From an uncultured Steroidobacter sp. (GTDB taxonomy: Bacteria; Pseudomonadota; Gammaproteobacteria; Steroidobacterales; Steroidobacteraceae), in NCBI GenBank assembly GCA_946478975.1, contig CAMLEO010000209.1:1-12656 (forward strand): a stretch of 12,656 nucleotides of DNA. The letters are read 5' to 3'. How positions within the stretch are numbered: the first letter of the stretch is position 1; each line of letters starts with the position of its first letter. Below are positions 6,554 through 12,656 of this stretch, one piece after another. The notes below the pieces were generated by a model. It saw nothing but the letters and a program-made list of their open reading frames with translations, had not been told where the DNA came from and did no database searches. The translations under genes were made by a program, and so were the position numbers.

Positions 6554-7444
6554 ATGCGAGCCCGAATCCGCGACACCGAAATTTTTTTTGACGTCGAGGG
6601 CGCGAGCCTCGTGGCCGACGGCGTCCGCATGCGTGAGCGGCCGACGGCGTTGATCGTTCACGGCGGTCCCGGCGTCGATCACTGCGGGATGAAGGCCCGC
6701 CACGGTTCGCTCGCCAGGTCCATGCAACTGGTGTACTTCGATCATCGCGGGCAGGGACGATCCGCACGTCACACGCAGGACAAATACACGTTGGATGAGA
6801 ACGTGGAGGATATGGAGGCTTTGCGCCGGCACCTCGGGGTGGAGCGCATCGTGAGTCTCGGCACGAGTTACGGAGGCATCGTGGCGATGGCGCACGCTGC
6901 TCGTTATCCGCAGACCGTGTCGCACCTGATCCTGATTGCCACTGTCGCACATTCCGGATACGTCGCTCGATCCAAGGAATTGGTCGCGCAGCGAGGCAGC
7001 CCTGATCAGATCTCGATGTGCAACGACCTGTACGCCGGGAGGATCGATTCGGAACAGGCCATGCGTCGCTTCTTTGCTGTGATGGGTTCGCTCTACTCGT
7101 GCAGGTTCGATCCGGCCACCGCCGGTGAAGGATTGGATCGAACCATCTACTCACCGGAGGCTTTGAATCAGGCCCACGGCCCCGAGGGTTTTCTGCGCAC
7201 ATTCGATCTGCGGCCGCAGTTGAGCTCGATCACCGCACGTACGCTGATCGTCGCTGGCCGTCACGACTGGATCTCCGCTCCCGAGTTCTCGTTGGAAATT
7301 CACCGGCACATCGCCGACTCCGAACTGCGCATTTTCGAGCAGAGCTCCCATATGATCGCGGCCGATGAGCCGCAACAGCTGCACGACGTCATCTCCGGTT
7401 TCATCGTGTACAACGAGCGCAGCAACCGTTCTTCAGCAGCATGA
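6554..7444 (+). CDS. Alpha/beta hydrolase, proline-iminopeptidase-like (S33 type)
   Basis: A 296-residue cytoplasmic alpha/beta hydrolase. The oxyanion motif HGGPG (36-40) and DHRGQGRS (63-70) are hallmarks of the S33/prolyl-aminopeptidase group. The nucleophile elbow is GTSYGG with Ser105, and Asp238 (GRHDWI) and His266 (SSHMIAADEP) complete the triad. Related enzymes cleave N-terminal proline, amides, lactones or esters of small molecules, so an ester/amide/lactone hydrolase in the catabolic route is a reasonable reading. The frame is open well upstream, but upstream residues belong to the antisense-like shadow of the VOC gene. ATG 6554, two bases after the VOC stop, gives a normal N-terminus. 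A run of eight T lies in codons 10-12. The stop overlaps the next ATG by four bases (ATGA), so translation is probably coupled with the amidohydrolase. Confidence 0.9.
   Translation: MRARIRDTEIFFDVEGASLVADGVRMRERPTALIVHGGPGVDHCGMKARHGSLARSMQLVYFDHRGQGRSARHTQDKYTLDENVEDMEALRRHLGVERIVSLGTSYGGIVAMAHAARYPQTVSHLILIATVAHSGYVARSKELVAQRGSPDQISMCNDLYAGRIDSEQAMRRFFAVMGSLYSCRFDPATAGEGLDRTIYSPEALNQAHGPEGFLRTFDLRPQLSSITARTLIVAGRHDWISAPEFSLEIHRHIADSELRIFEQSSHMIAADEPQQLHDVISGFIVYNERSNRSSAA
6582..6589 (+). repeat. Eight-T homopolymer near the start of the hydrolase gene
   Basis: ATT-TTT-TTT (Ile-Phe-Phe) at codons 10-12 makes an uninterrupted T8 in a GC-rich region. Addition of one T would give an immediate TGA stop. 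It may be a slippage site, or simply codon choice. Confidence 0.5.
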
Positions 7445-8610
7445 ATATGAGTACAGATATTTCCGCCGAGGTGCTTGCGGACGCGGTGTCCTGGCGGCAC
7501 GACATCCACAAGCATCCCGAGCTGGGCTATTCGGAGACGCGAACGTCGAACTTCGTCGCCGAACAGCTCAGTCGCTTTGGGTTGAAGATACATCGCGGCC
7601 TCGGCGGAACCGGCGTCGTCGGCACGTTGACCCGCGGCACCAGCCGAAGAGTCATCGGCATTCGCGCCGACATGGATGCGCTGCCCATCGAGGAGCAGAG
7701 CGGCGCTGCACACGCTTCGGTCAATCGTGGAACCATGCATGCCTGCGGTCACGATGGGCACGTCGCGATCGCGCTGGCGGCCGCGCGGGTCTGCGCCAGT
7801 CTTCCCGATCTGGATGGCACCGTGCACTTCATCTTCCAGCCTGCGGAGGAGGGGCTGGGCGGCTCGCGACGCATGATCCAAGACGGTTTGTTTCGTTTGT
7901 TTCCTTGCGATTCGATCTACGGCTTGCACAATTGGCCGATGCTGCCGCTCGGCACCTGCGTAGCGCGGGACGGGCCGATGATGGCGGCCATTGCAATGTT
8001 CGAGATCGAAGTCTCAGGTCGCGGATGTCACGGCGCCATGCCCCACGAAGGTACTGATTGTGTGCTCGCGGCCGCTCACCTCATTACGGCGTTACAGAGC
8101 ATCGTCAGCCGCAATGTGGATTCCTCGAAGGCCGCCGTTGTATCTGCGACGCAGATATCGGCAGGCGAGGCATGGAACGTCATCCCCGATCGTTGCGTCA
8201 TTCGCGGCACCACGCGCTGGTTCGATGAGGCCAGCGGCAACGTCATTCGTACCCGACTGCACGAATTGGCCGGATCAGTTGTGACCGCGTTCGGATGCGA
8301 GGCCAAAGTCAAATACGAAGAGCTGTTCCCTGCGACGATCAACGACCCGGCCGCGGCCGCGCGAGTGCGGGACGCCGCAAAAGAGGCATCGGTCAATCTC
8401 AACGTCATCGAGGCTGGGCCGAGCACCGCTGCGGAAGATTTTTCGGTGATGCTGCAATCCGTGCCCGGTTGTTATTTATGGCTCGGCGGTGGCAAGCCCG
8501 GTGGCAGCTACGGCCTGCACTCTCCGCATTATGATTTCAACGATGACATCGTGCCCTACGGGGTGGCGCTGTGGGTGGCGCTGGTGCGCAGATGCCTTGG
8601 AGCGTCGTAG
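7441..8610 (+). CDS. M20 metallo-amidohydrolase (HipO / IAA-amino-acid hydrolase-like, M20D)
   Basis: A 389-residue binuclear zinc or manganese amidohydrolase that removes an acyl group from an N-acyl amino acid or similar amide. Seen: WRHDIHKHPELGYSE (18-32), IRADMDALPI (74-83), metal site MHACGHDGH (99-107) with Cys102 and His104, QPAEEG (133-138) with base Glu136 and ligand Glu137, GLHNWP (161-166) with His163, and late HSPHYDFND with His360. All expected catalytic residues are present and length is typical for M20D. Hippurate hydrolase, N-acetyl-amino-acid deacetylase and IAA-conjugate hydrolase share these motifs, so the acyl donor is unknown. The start ATG 7441 overlaps the hydrolase stop; ATG 7447 is an alternative. 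It is the last gene of the + strand run and its stop is 2 bases from that of the opposing TetR gene, with no terminator between them. Confidence 0.93.
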   Translation: MNMSTDISAEVLADAVSWRHDIHKHPELGYSETRTSNFVAEQLSRFGLKIHRGLGGTGVVGTLTRGTSRRVIGIRADMDALPIEEQSGAAHASVNRGTMHACGHDGHVAIALAAARVCASLPDLDGTVHFIFQPAEEGLGGSRRMIQDGLFRLFPCDSIYGLHNWPMLPLGTCVARDGPMMAAIAMFEIEVSGRGCHGAMPHEGTDCVLAAAHLITALQSIVSRNVDSSKAAVVSATQISAGEAWNVIPDRCVIRGTTRWFDEASGNVIRTRLHELAGSVVTAFGCEAKVKYEELFPATINDPAAAARVRDAAKEASVNLNVIEAGPSTAAEDFSVMLQSVPGCYLWLGGGKPGGSYGLHSPHYDFNDDIVPYGVALWVALVRRCLGAS

Positions 8611-8612
8611 CT

Positions 8613-9260
8613 CTACCCGTACGCCGTTCCCGCCAGCGCCGCCTTCACTCCCGCGCTTCCCTTATCCACCATCGCAAGAAACATTGCCTTCGCCGCTGCC
8701 GTATCCCTTCGCTCGCGAAACGTTCGATGCCCCTGGATCAACGCCACCGTCCACGTCGCCAGGAGCATTTGAGCGGCAAGGTGCGCATCCGGGTCGTCCG
8801 GGTCGTCCGGCTCCCGTCCCACACATTCCGTCAGCGCCGCCGTTAGAACCTGAGCGAGCTCATCACGGATCGCCCGGGCGCGGGCTTTGAGAGTCTCGCT
8901 GCGCTCGATTGTTTCTATAAACCCTTGGCTTTCCGGAGCAAATGTCACAAGGGGGCTCTGAGCTTCGATCAGCCGGTGCGCGAGCAAACGTAATGTTTCT
9001 ATCGGCGTGACGCTCGAATCGCGGTCTCGCAACGCTGCGCGAAGCAGCTCGCGACCCTCTTCGTCGCGATCGAAGAACATATCCTCCTTGCGGGGAAAGT
9101 GATTGAACACGGTCATGCGCCCGACGTCGGCGGCGGCGGCGATTTCATCGACCGTCACTTGATCGAAGCCGCGCTCGAAGAACAGGCGCGTGGCGACATC
9201 GGAAATGCCTTGGCGGGTGGCGAGGCGTTTGCGAGAGCGGCGGTCGGGCGGCGTTGACAT
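8613..9260 (-). CDS. TetR/AcrR-family transcriptional regulator
   Basis: A 215-residue one-component repressor. The N-terminal DNA-binding domain reads GISDVATRLFFERGFDQVTV followed by the helix-turn-helix DEIAAAADVGRMTVFNHF (38-55) and PRKEDMFF, the classic TetR signature. The C-terminal helical ligand-binding part (70-215) is divergent as usual. ALIQGHRTF near the end resembles the C-terminal domain found in many actinobacterial and proteobacterial TetRs. ATG 9260 gives the normal distance to the HTH. The frame stays open upstream, but those residues are low-complexity and cross the intergenic region and the neighbouring gene. No clear Shine-Dalgarno is seen. It is divergent from the FAD monooxygenase and probably represses it and itself through the palindromes at 9275-9297 (inference). 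Inducer unknown, likely the monooxygenase substrate or a derivative. Confidence 0.9.
   Translation of the reverse strand: MSTPPDRRSRKRLATRQGISDVATRLFFERGFDQVTVDEIAAAADVGRMTVFNHFPRKEDMFFDRDEEGRELLRAALRDRDSSVTPIETLRLLAHRLIEAQSPLVTFAPESQGFIETIERSETLKARARAIRDELAQVLTAALTECVGREPDDPDDPDAHLAAQMLLATWTVALIQGHRTFRERRDTAAAKAMFLAMVDKGSAGVKAALAGTAYG
8788..8810 (-). repeat. Short tandem 9-bp repeat inside the TetR gene
   Basis: TCCGGGTCG occurs twice in tandem (8788-8796 and 8797-8805) followed by a partial third copy. On the coding strand it encodes the acidic run EPDDPDDPD at about residues 150-158, probably a loop between helices. Copy-number change would be in frame. Confidence 0.6.
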
Positions 9261-9274
9261 GGGGGCTATAGATA

Positions 9275-9297
9275 ACACATTCTGTGTACTGAGTACA
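9275..9297. promoter_or_regulatory. Candidate TetR operator: two overlapping palindromes
   Basis: ACACA-TTC-TGTGT (9275-9287) and TGTACT-G-AGTACA (9285-9297) are both perfect 13-base inverted repeats sharing three bases. They sit in the 53 bases between the TetR ATG (9260, - strand) and the monooxygenase ATG (9314, + strand). TetR proteins bind such inverted repeats, often as two dimers. A TTGACA at 9254-9259 could be a -35 box for the monooxygenase promoter with a weak -10 (CATTCT, 9278-9283) inside the palindrome; this promoter is tentative. Confidence 0.55.
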
Positions 9298-9313
9298 TAT
9301 TTGAGCTTGGTAC

Positions 9314-10822
9314 ATGAACGAATCTGTGGATGTGGTGATTGTGGGTGCGGGACCGGTCGGACTCCTGACCGCGATCGAGTTGAAGCTAGGCGGCGCGCGG
9401 ATTCTGGTGTTGGAGCGACTGGCCGCGGCGAGCACGGGCATGAAGGCATTGACCGTCGGGCCGTTGGGCAGCGAAGCGTTGAAGCGCCGTGGAATGGGCG
9501 CGGCGGTTCTCGCGGCGGAGGCGCGCAACTACGCGGTGATGAAGCAGTTCACGGACCAAAACGGCCCGGACCTCCGGGCTCGACCCTCAAAGTTCAGCGG
9601 CCATTTCGCGGGACTGCCTCTTATTAGAAGAGAGGCGCAGCGAGAACCGGACCGGCGGGGACACGCGGTGGATCAGCCAGCGCTCGAAGCCATGCTGGGC
9701 GAGCGGGCGCGCGAGTTGGGGATCGAGGTACGTCGCGAATGTGACGTTACTCACTTCGTCCAGCGGGACGATGGCATCGATGTGCACTGGCAGTCCGCCG
9801 GCGGCGAAAGTCACATTCGCTGTTCCTATCTGGTCGGGTGCGACGGCGGGCGCAGCCTGGTTCGCAAGCTCGCGGGCTTCGATTTCCCCGGCACGAATCC
9901 AACGCTGACGTTCTATCAAGCCATCGTCGAGATCGATCATCCCGAACGTTTGCTGCCGCTCGGCTGGCGTCGCACGTCGGGCGGCGTGTTTTCATACGGG
10001 CCGTTTCCGGGGCGTTTGTTTCTGCTCGACTTCAGCGGGCCGCCGCAAAATCGCGAGGCGCCGATCACCCTCGAAGAGATCGACACCAAACTTCGTCGCA
10101 TCAGCGGCGCGGACGTTCGCGTGACGAAGCTGGAAACCGCCAATCGCTGGACGGACAACACGCGACTCGTCGATACCTATCGTCGCGGCAGAGTGCTGCT
10201 GACCGGCGATGCCGCGCATGTTCATTCCCCTTTCGGCGGCCAAGGATTGAACCTTGGCCTCGTGGACGCGGCAAATCTTGGCTGGAAGCTCGCTGCCGTG
10301 ATTCGCGGCCAGATGCCAGAACGTTTGCTCGATACTTATGAGATCGAGCGGCGGCCGATCGCTGAGGCGGTGCTCGCCAACACACGAGCGCAGGTCGCGA
10401 TCCTGCGCCCCGATCCGCAAGCGGGCGCGATGCGAGACATCATCGCGAACCTGATGCAGTTCGACGACGTGAATCGTTTCTTTGGTGAAATGATGACCGG
10501 CCTCGGCACTCGTTACGATCTCGGCTCACCGCGTGACGAAGTCGGGCGCCTGATCGCCGACCGGCCGCTCGGCTACGGCGACATTTCACTCTACGATCTC
10601 ATGCAGGAAGGGCAGGGTGTCCTGCTCGATGCTTCCATGGATGGCGAAGCTTCGAGGCTGGTCGAAGCCAAGGCGCAGAGGATCCGTTGCGTCAGCGTCG
10701 AGGCGGGCCCGTCGATGCTGATTCGTCCCGATGCCTGCGTGGCCTGGCTCGACGACGAGCAGGGCACGAAGGGGTTGGAGGAGGCGCTGGGGCGTTGGTT
10801 CGTTGCGGCTCACCGATACTGA
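9314..10822 (+). CDS. FAD-dependent group A monooxygenase (PheA/TfdB/MhpA family)
   Basis: A 502-residue single-component flavoprotein hydroxylase using NAD(P)H and O2, usually on phenolic or polyketide-like aromatics. Seen: Rossmann FAD motif VVIVGAGPVG (7-16), Glu34 at the end of beta-2 (LVLER), the DG motif CDGGRS (176-181) that binds FAD/NADPH pyrophosphates, and the GD motif TGDAAHVHSPFGGQGLNLGL (297-316). The C-terminal ~100 residues look like the thioredoxin-like domain of this family, with MLIRPDACVAWL (normally LVRPDGYVAWR). Relatives hydroxylate phenol, 3-hydroxyphenylpropionate, resorcinol or pentachlorophenol; substrate is not deducible. ATG 9314 places the Rossmann motif at residue 11, as expected. 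It is divergent from the TetR gene, which probably controls it. Only 18 bases separate its stop from that of the opposing aldehyde dehydrogenase. Confidence 0.93.
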   Translation: MNESVDVVIVGAGPVGLLTAIELKLGGARILVLERLAAASTGMKALTVGPLGSEALKRRGMGAAVLAAEARNYAVMKQFTDQNGPDLRARPSKFSGHFAGLPLIRREAQREPDRRGHAVDQPALEAMLGERARELGIEVRRECDVTHFVQRDDGIDVHWQSAGGESHIRCSYLVGCDGGRSLVRKLAGFDFPGTNPTLTFYQAIVEIDHPERLLPLGWRRTSGGVFSYGPFPGRLFLLDFSGPPQNREAPITLEEIDTKLRRISGADVRVTKLETANRWTDNTRLVDTYRRGRVLLTGDAAHVHSPFGGQGLNLGLVDAANLGWKLAAVIRGQMPERLLDTYEIERRPIAEAVLANTRAQVAILRPDPQAGAMRDIIANLMQFDDVNRFFGEMMTGLGTRYDLGSPRDEVGRLIADRPLGYGDISLYDLMQEGQGVLLDASMDGEASRLVEAKAQRIRCVSVEAGPSMLIRPDACVAWLDDEQGTKGLEEALGRWFVAAHRY

Positions 10823-10840
10823 GGCAGCTGCGCCCGAATC

Positions 10841-12280
10841 TCACGTCACATACTTGATCAGCAACTCGCTCAGCCGCCGCTTCTTCGCGTCGTACGGAGG
10901 AAACAGCATTTCCAGCGCTGAGAGCGGGCCGGCGGACATGACGGCGCGTTCGTGAGAGAACGCTTTGAAGCCGAAGAGGCCGTGGGCGTTGCCGATGCCG
11001 GAAGTGTTGACGCCGCCGAAGGGAAGGTTGTGTTGAGCGAACTGCTGCAGGCACAGGTTCACGCACAGGCTGCCGGAACTCGTGTTTGTTTTGATCGCCT
11101 CGACGGTACGGTCGTTCTTGGTCCACACATATAACGACAACGGCTTCGGTGCGGCATTGATTTCGGCGATCACGGTGTCGAGATTGTCGAAGGTGAGGAT
11201 GGGCAGCACGGGGCCGAAGATTTCCTCGCGACGAATCTGCGCACTGGGTGGCACGTCGCGCAGCAGTGTCGGCGCGATATAGCGCGAGTCGACGTCGACT
11301 CCGCCGCCGCAGGCGAGGCGCGCACCCGACTGCACAGCTTCATCGATGAGCCGAGCGACGCGCTCGGCGTGTCGGCGATGAATCATGCGGGGGAAGTCGG
11401 GGCTCTGCTTGATCGCGGCGTCATTTTCGCCATAGCGCTGAGCGATGATCGTGCGACACAGATCGACGAAACGATCGGCAACGTCTCGATGAACGTAAAC
11501 GTAGTCGGGAGCGATGCAGGTCTGGCCTGCGTTCACCATCTTGCCCCAGATGATGTGTTCCGCCGCGCCGCGCAGATCGGCGTTCGCATCGACGATGACG
11601 GGTGACTTGCCTCCCAACTCCAGCGTCACGGAGGTGAGATGGCGAGCGGCCGCGGCCATGACGACCTTGCCGACGGCAGGGGAGCCGGTGAAAAAGATGT
11701 GATCGAAGGGCAGCGACAACAACGCAGTAGCCGCCTCTGCAGCGCCTTCGACGACAGCCACTTCGTCTGTAGTGAACGTAGCGCTGATGATCTCTTCAAC
11801 GACGCGATTGGTATGCGGCGTGAACTCCGAAGGTTTGAGAATCGCCGTGTTGCCGGCGGCGACGGCAGAGACCAGCGGACCTAAAGCCAGGCTCAACGGA
11901 TAGTTCCATGGGCTGATGATGAGGCATCGGCCCTTCGGCTGATACATCACACGCGAAGTCGTACCGAGTGCCGCGAGCGTCGGGCGGACGCGCACCGGCT
12001 TCATCCAGCGCTTCACATTGGCGATGGCATGCTTCACCTCGCCAACCAGTGGCAGCACCTCGGTGAGATTGGTTTCGGTCGGATGTTTGCTCAAGTCACG
12101 CTGGGCCGCCTCCAGCATCGCATCCTTGCGCGCCAGTATCGCCTCCAGCAGTTTTGTGAGTTTGAGGCGCCGCTCGGCGACGGTGGACTGCCTCAGTCGT
12201 AGCGCCGTCGCCGCGTGGGACTCGAACAATCTCTCGATGGACGCATCGGCGGGCTCTGGTTTGAGGAGGGGATCCGGCAT
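10841..12280 (-). CDS. Aldehyde dehydrogenase, class 3-like (fatty/coniferyl-aldehyde type)
   Basis: A 479-residue NAD(P)-dependent aldehyde dehydrogenase. Motifs: PWNYPL with Asn126, KPSE with Lys149, FFTGSPAVGK (196-205), LELGGKSP with base Glu221, AGQTCIAPDY with nucleophile Cys255, EEIFGPVLP (352-360) and LPFGGVNTSGIGNAHG near the end. PWNYPL, GQTCIAPDY and the short N-terminus point to the ALDH3/coniferyl-aldehyde group, which takes long-chain or aromatic aldehydes. It is a different subfamily from the aldehyde dehydrogenase at 693-2180. The frame extends to TTG 12292, but ATG 12280 with GGTGGA just upstream is the likelier start. It begins 27 bases after a TonB-dependent receptor on the same strand, suggesting co-transcription. 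It ends LSELLIKYVT and converges on the monooxygenase gene. Confidence 0.93.
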   Translation of the reverse strand: MPDPLLKPEPADASIERLFESHAATALRLRQSTVAERRLKLTKLLEAILARKDAMLEAAQRDLSKHPTETNLTEVLPLVGEVKHAIANVKRWMKPVRVRPTLAALGTTSRVMYQPKGRCLIISPWNYPLSLALGPLVSAVAAGNTAILKPSEFTPHTNRVVEEIISATFTTDEVAVVEGAAEAATALLSLPFDHIFFTGSPAVGKVVMAAAARHLTSVTLELGGKSPVIVDANADLRGAAEHIIWGKMVNAGQTCIAPDYVYVHRDVADRFVDLCRTIIAQRYGENDAAIKQSPDFPRMIHRRHAERVARLIDEAVQSGARLACGGGVDVDSRYIAPTLLRDVPPSAQIRREEIFGPVLPILTFDNLDTVIAEINAAPKPLSLYVWTKNDRTVEAIKTNTSSGSLCVNLCLQQFAQHNLPFGGVNTSGIGNAHGLFGFKAFSHERAVMSAGPLSALEMLFPPYDAKKRRLSELLIKYVT

Positions 12281-12307
12281 GGCGTCCACCAATGATTTCA
12301 GGTTCGT

Positions 12308-12656
12308 CTAGAAAGAGACCGTGGCTTCCAAGCCCCACAGGCGTGGCTCAGAGATGGAGGCGAACGGCGTGCCGAACGTTTCGGTCGTGATGTTGTTGAT
12401 GCCCGTCACGTACTGATCGTCGAACACATTCGTCACGTAAGCCGCGACGCCGAACATATCGCTCGCGCTGGTCCAGGCGAGTCGCAGGTCGAGCCGATGC
12501 GTGGCCTCGCCAACTTTGACGACAGACTGCAGCGCGCAGGTGCCCTGACGCTCGGAGTCCGCGTTACAACGTGACTTGCCACGATACGCGTACCGGCCCG
12601 ACAGCTCCAGATCGCCGGTCTCGCCCAATGCCCAGCCGTAGCTCGCACCGAGCGAG
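12308..12656 (-). CDS. TonB-dependent outer-membrane receptor, C-terminal part (5' end outside window)
   Basis: The open frame runs from the right edge to the TAG at 12308-12310, giving about 115 residues. It shows the last barrel strands: GETGDLELSGRYAYRGKS, HRLDLRLAWTSASDMFGVAA, then the family signature YVTNVFDDQYVTG and a terminal EPRLWGLEATVSF ending in Phe. This is a TonB-dependent receptor 3' end. Two cysteines about ten residues apart (GKSRC...GTC) lie in a predicted extracellular loop and could form a disulfide. TTG 12628 is an internal Leu codon, not a start. It is followed by the class-3-like aldehyde dehydrogenase, mirroring the receptor-aldehyde dehydrogenase order at the left edge. 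Sequence outside the window would be needed for the plug and ligand class. Confidence 0.88.
   Translation of the reverse strand, partial: SLGASYGWALGETGDLELSGRYAYRGKSRCNADSERQGTCALQSVVKVGEATHRLDLRLAWTSASDMFGVAAYVTNVFDDQYVTGINNITTETFGTPFASISEPRLWGLEATVSF

Noticed and set aside
9261..9449. Upstream extension of the TetR frame to 9449
   Set aside because: The extra residues are Pro/Ser/Arg-rich, have no family match and overlap the start of the divergent monooxygenase. ATG 9260 gives the normal TetR N-terminus.
1..12656. Mobile elements, tRNA/rRNA genes, CRISPR arrays, phage genes
   Set aside because: Looked for on both strands; no transposase or integrase motifs, terminal repeats, clustered repeats or RNA-gene-like stretches were seen.

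Overview
The window reads as a catabolic (accessory-metabolism) locus from a Gram-negative bacterium of moderately high GC (roughly 60% by eye). Two TonB-dependent outer-membrane receptors are cut by the window edges. Receptor-rich loci with soluble oxidoreductases, SDRs and group A flavin monooxygenases are typical of sphingomonads and Steroidobacter-like proteobacteria, but the sequence alone does not fix the genus. No rRNA, tRNA, CRISPR, transposase or phage gene was seen.

Left part, + strand (about 1-8610). The 3' end of a TonB-dependent receptor is followed, after a strong hairpin, by a tightly packed run of nine genes that looks like one operon: an aldehyde dehydrogenase; E1-alpha and E1-beta of a thiamine-diphosphate 2-oxoacid/acyloin dehydrogenase; a free-standing 79-residue lipoyl-domain protein; a free-standing E2 acyltransferase catalytic domain; a short-chain dehydrogenase; a VOC (glyoxalase-fold) protein; an S33-type alpha/beta hydrolase; and an M20 amidohydrolase. 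Gaps run from 99 bases down to 4-base overlaps, and no convincing internal promoter was seen.

Middle part (8613-10822). A TetR-family regulator on the - strand ends 2 bases from the M20 gene. It is divergent from a PheA/TfdB-type FAD monooxygenase on the + strand. Their 53-base intergenic region holds two overlapping perfect palindromes that are good operator candidates.

Right part, - strand (10841-12656). A class-3-like aldehyde dehydrogenase sits directly downstream of the 3' end of a second TonB-dependent receptor. The window is therefore bracketed by two inward-pointing receptor-aldehyde dehydrogenase pairs.

How the genes may work together (inference). The receptors import a substrate. 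The monooxygenase, hydrolase and amidohydrolase hydroxylate it or cut its ester or amide bonds. The SDR oxidises an alcohol to a ketone. The E1/lipoyl/E2 set converts a 2-oxoacid or acyloin to an acyl-CoA, and the aldehyde dehydrogenases remove aldehydes. The E1-lipoyl-E2 set is the most unusual item. Its E2 is split into two genes with no peripheral subunit-binding domain, no E3 gene is nearby, and both E1 subunits carry substitutions in normally conserved active-site loops. The substrate cannot be named from sequence.
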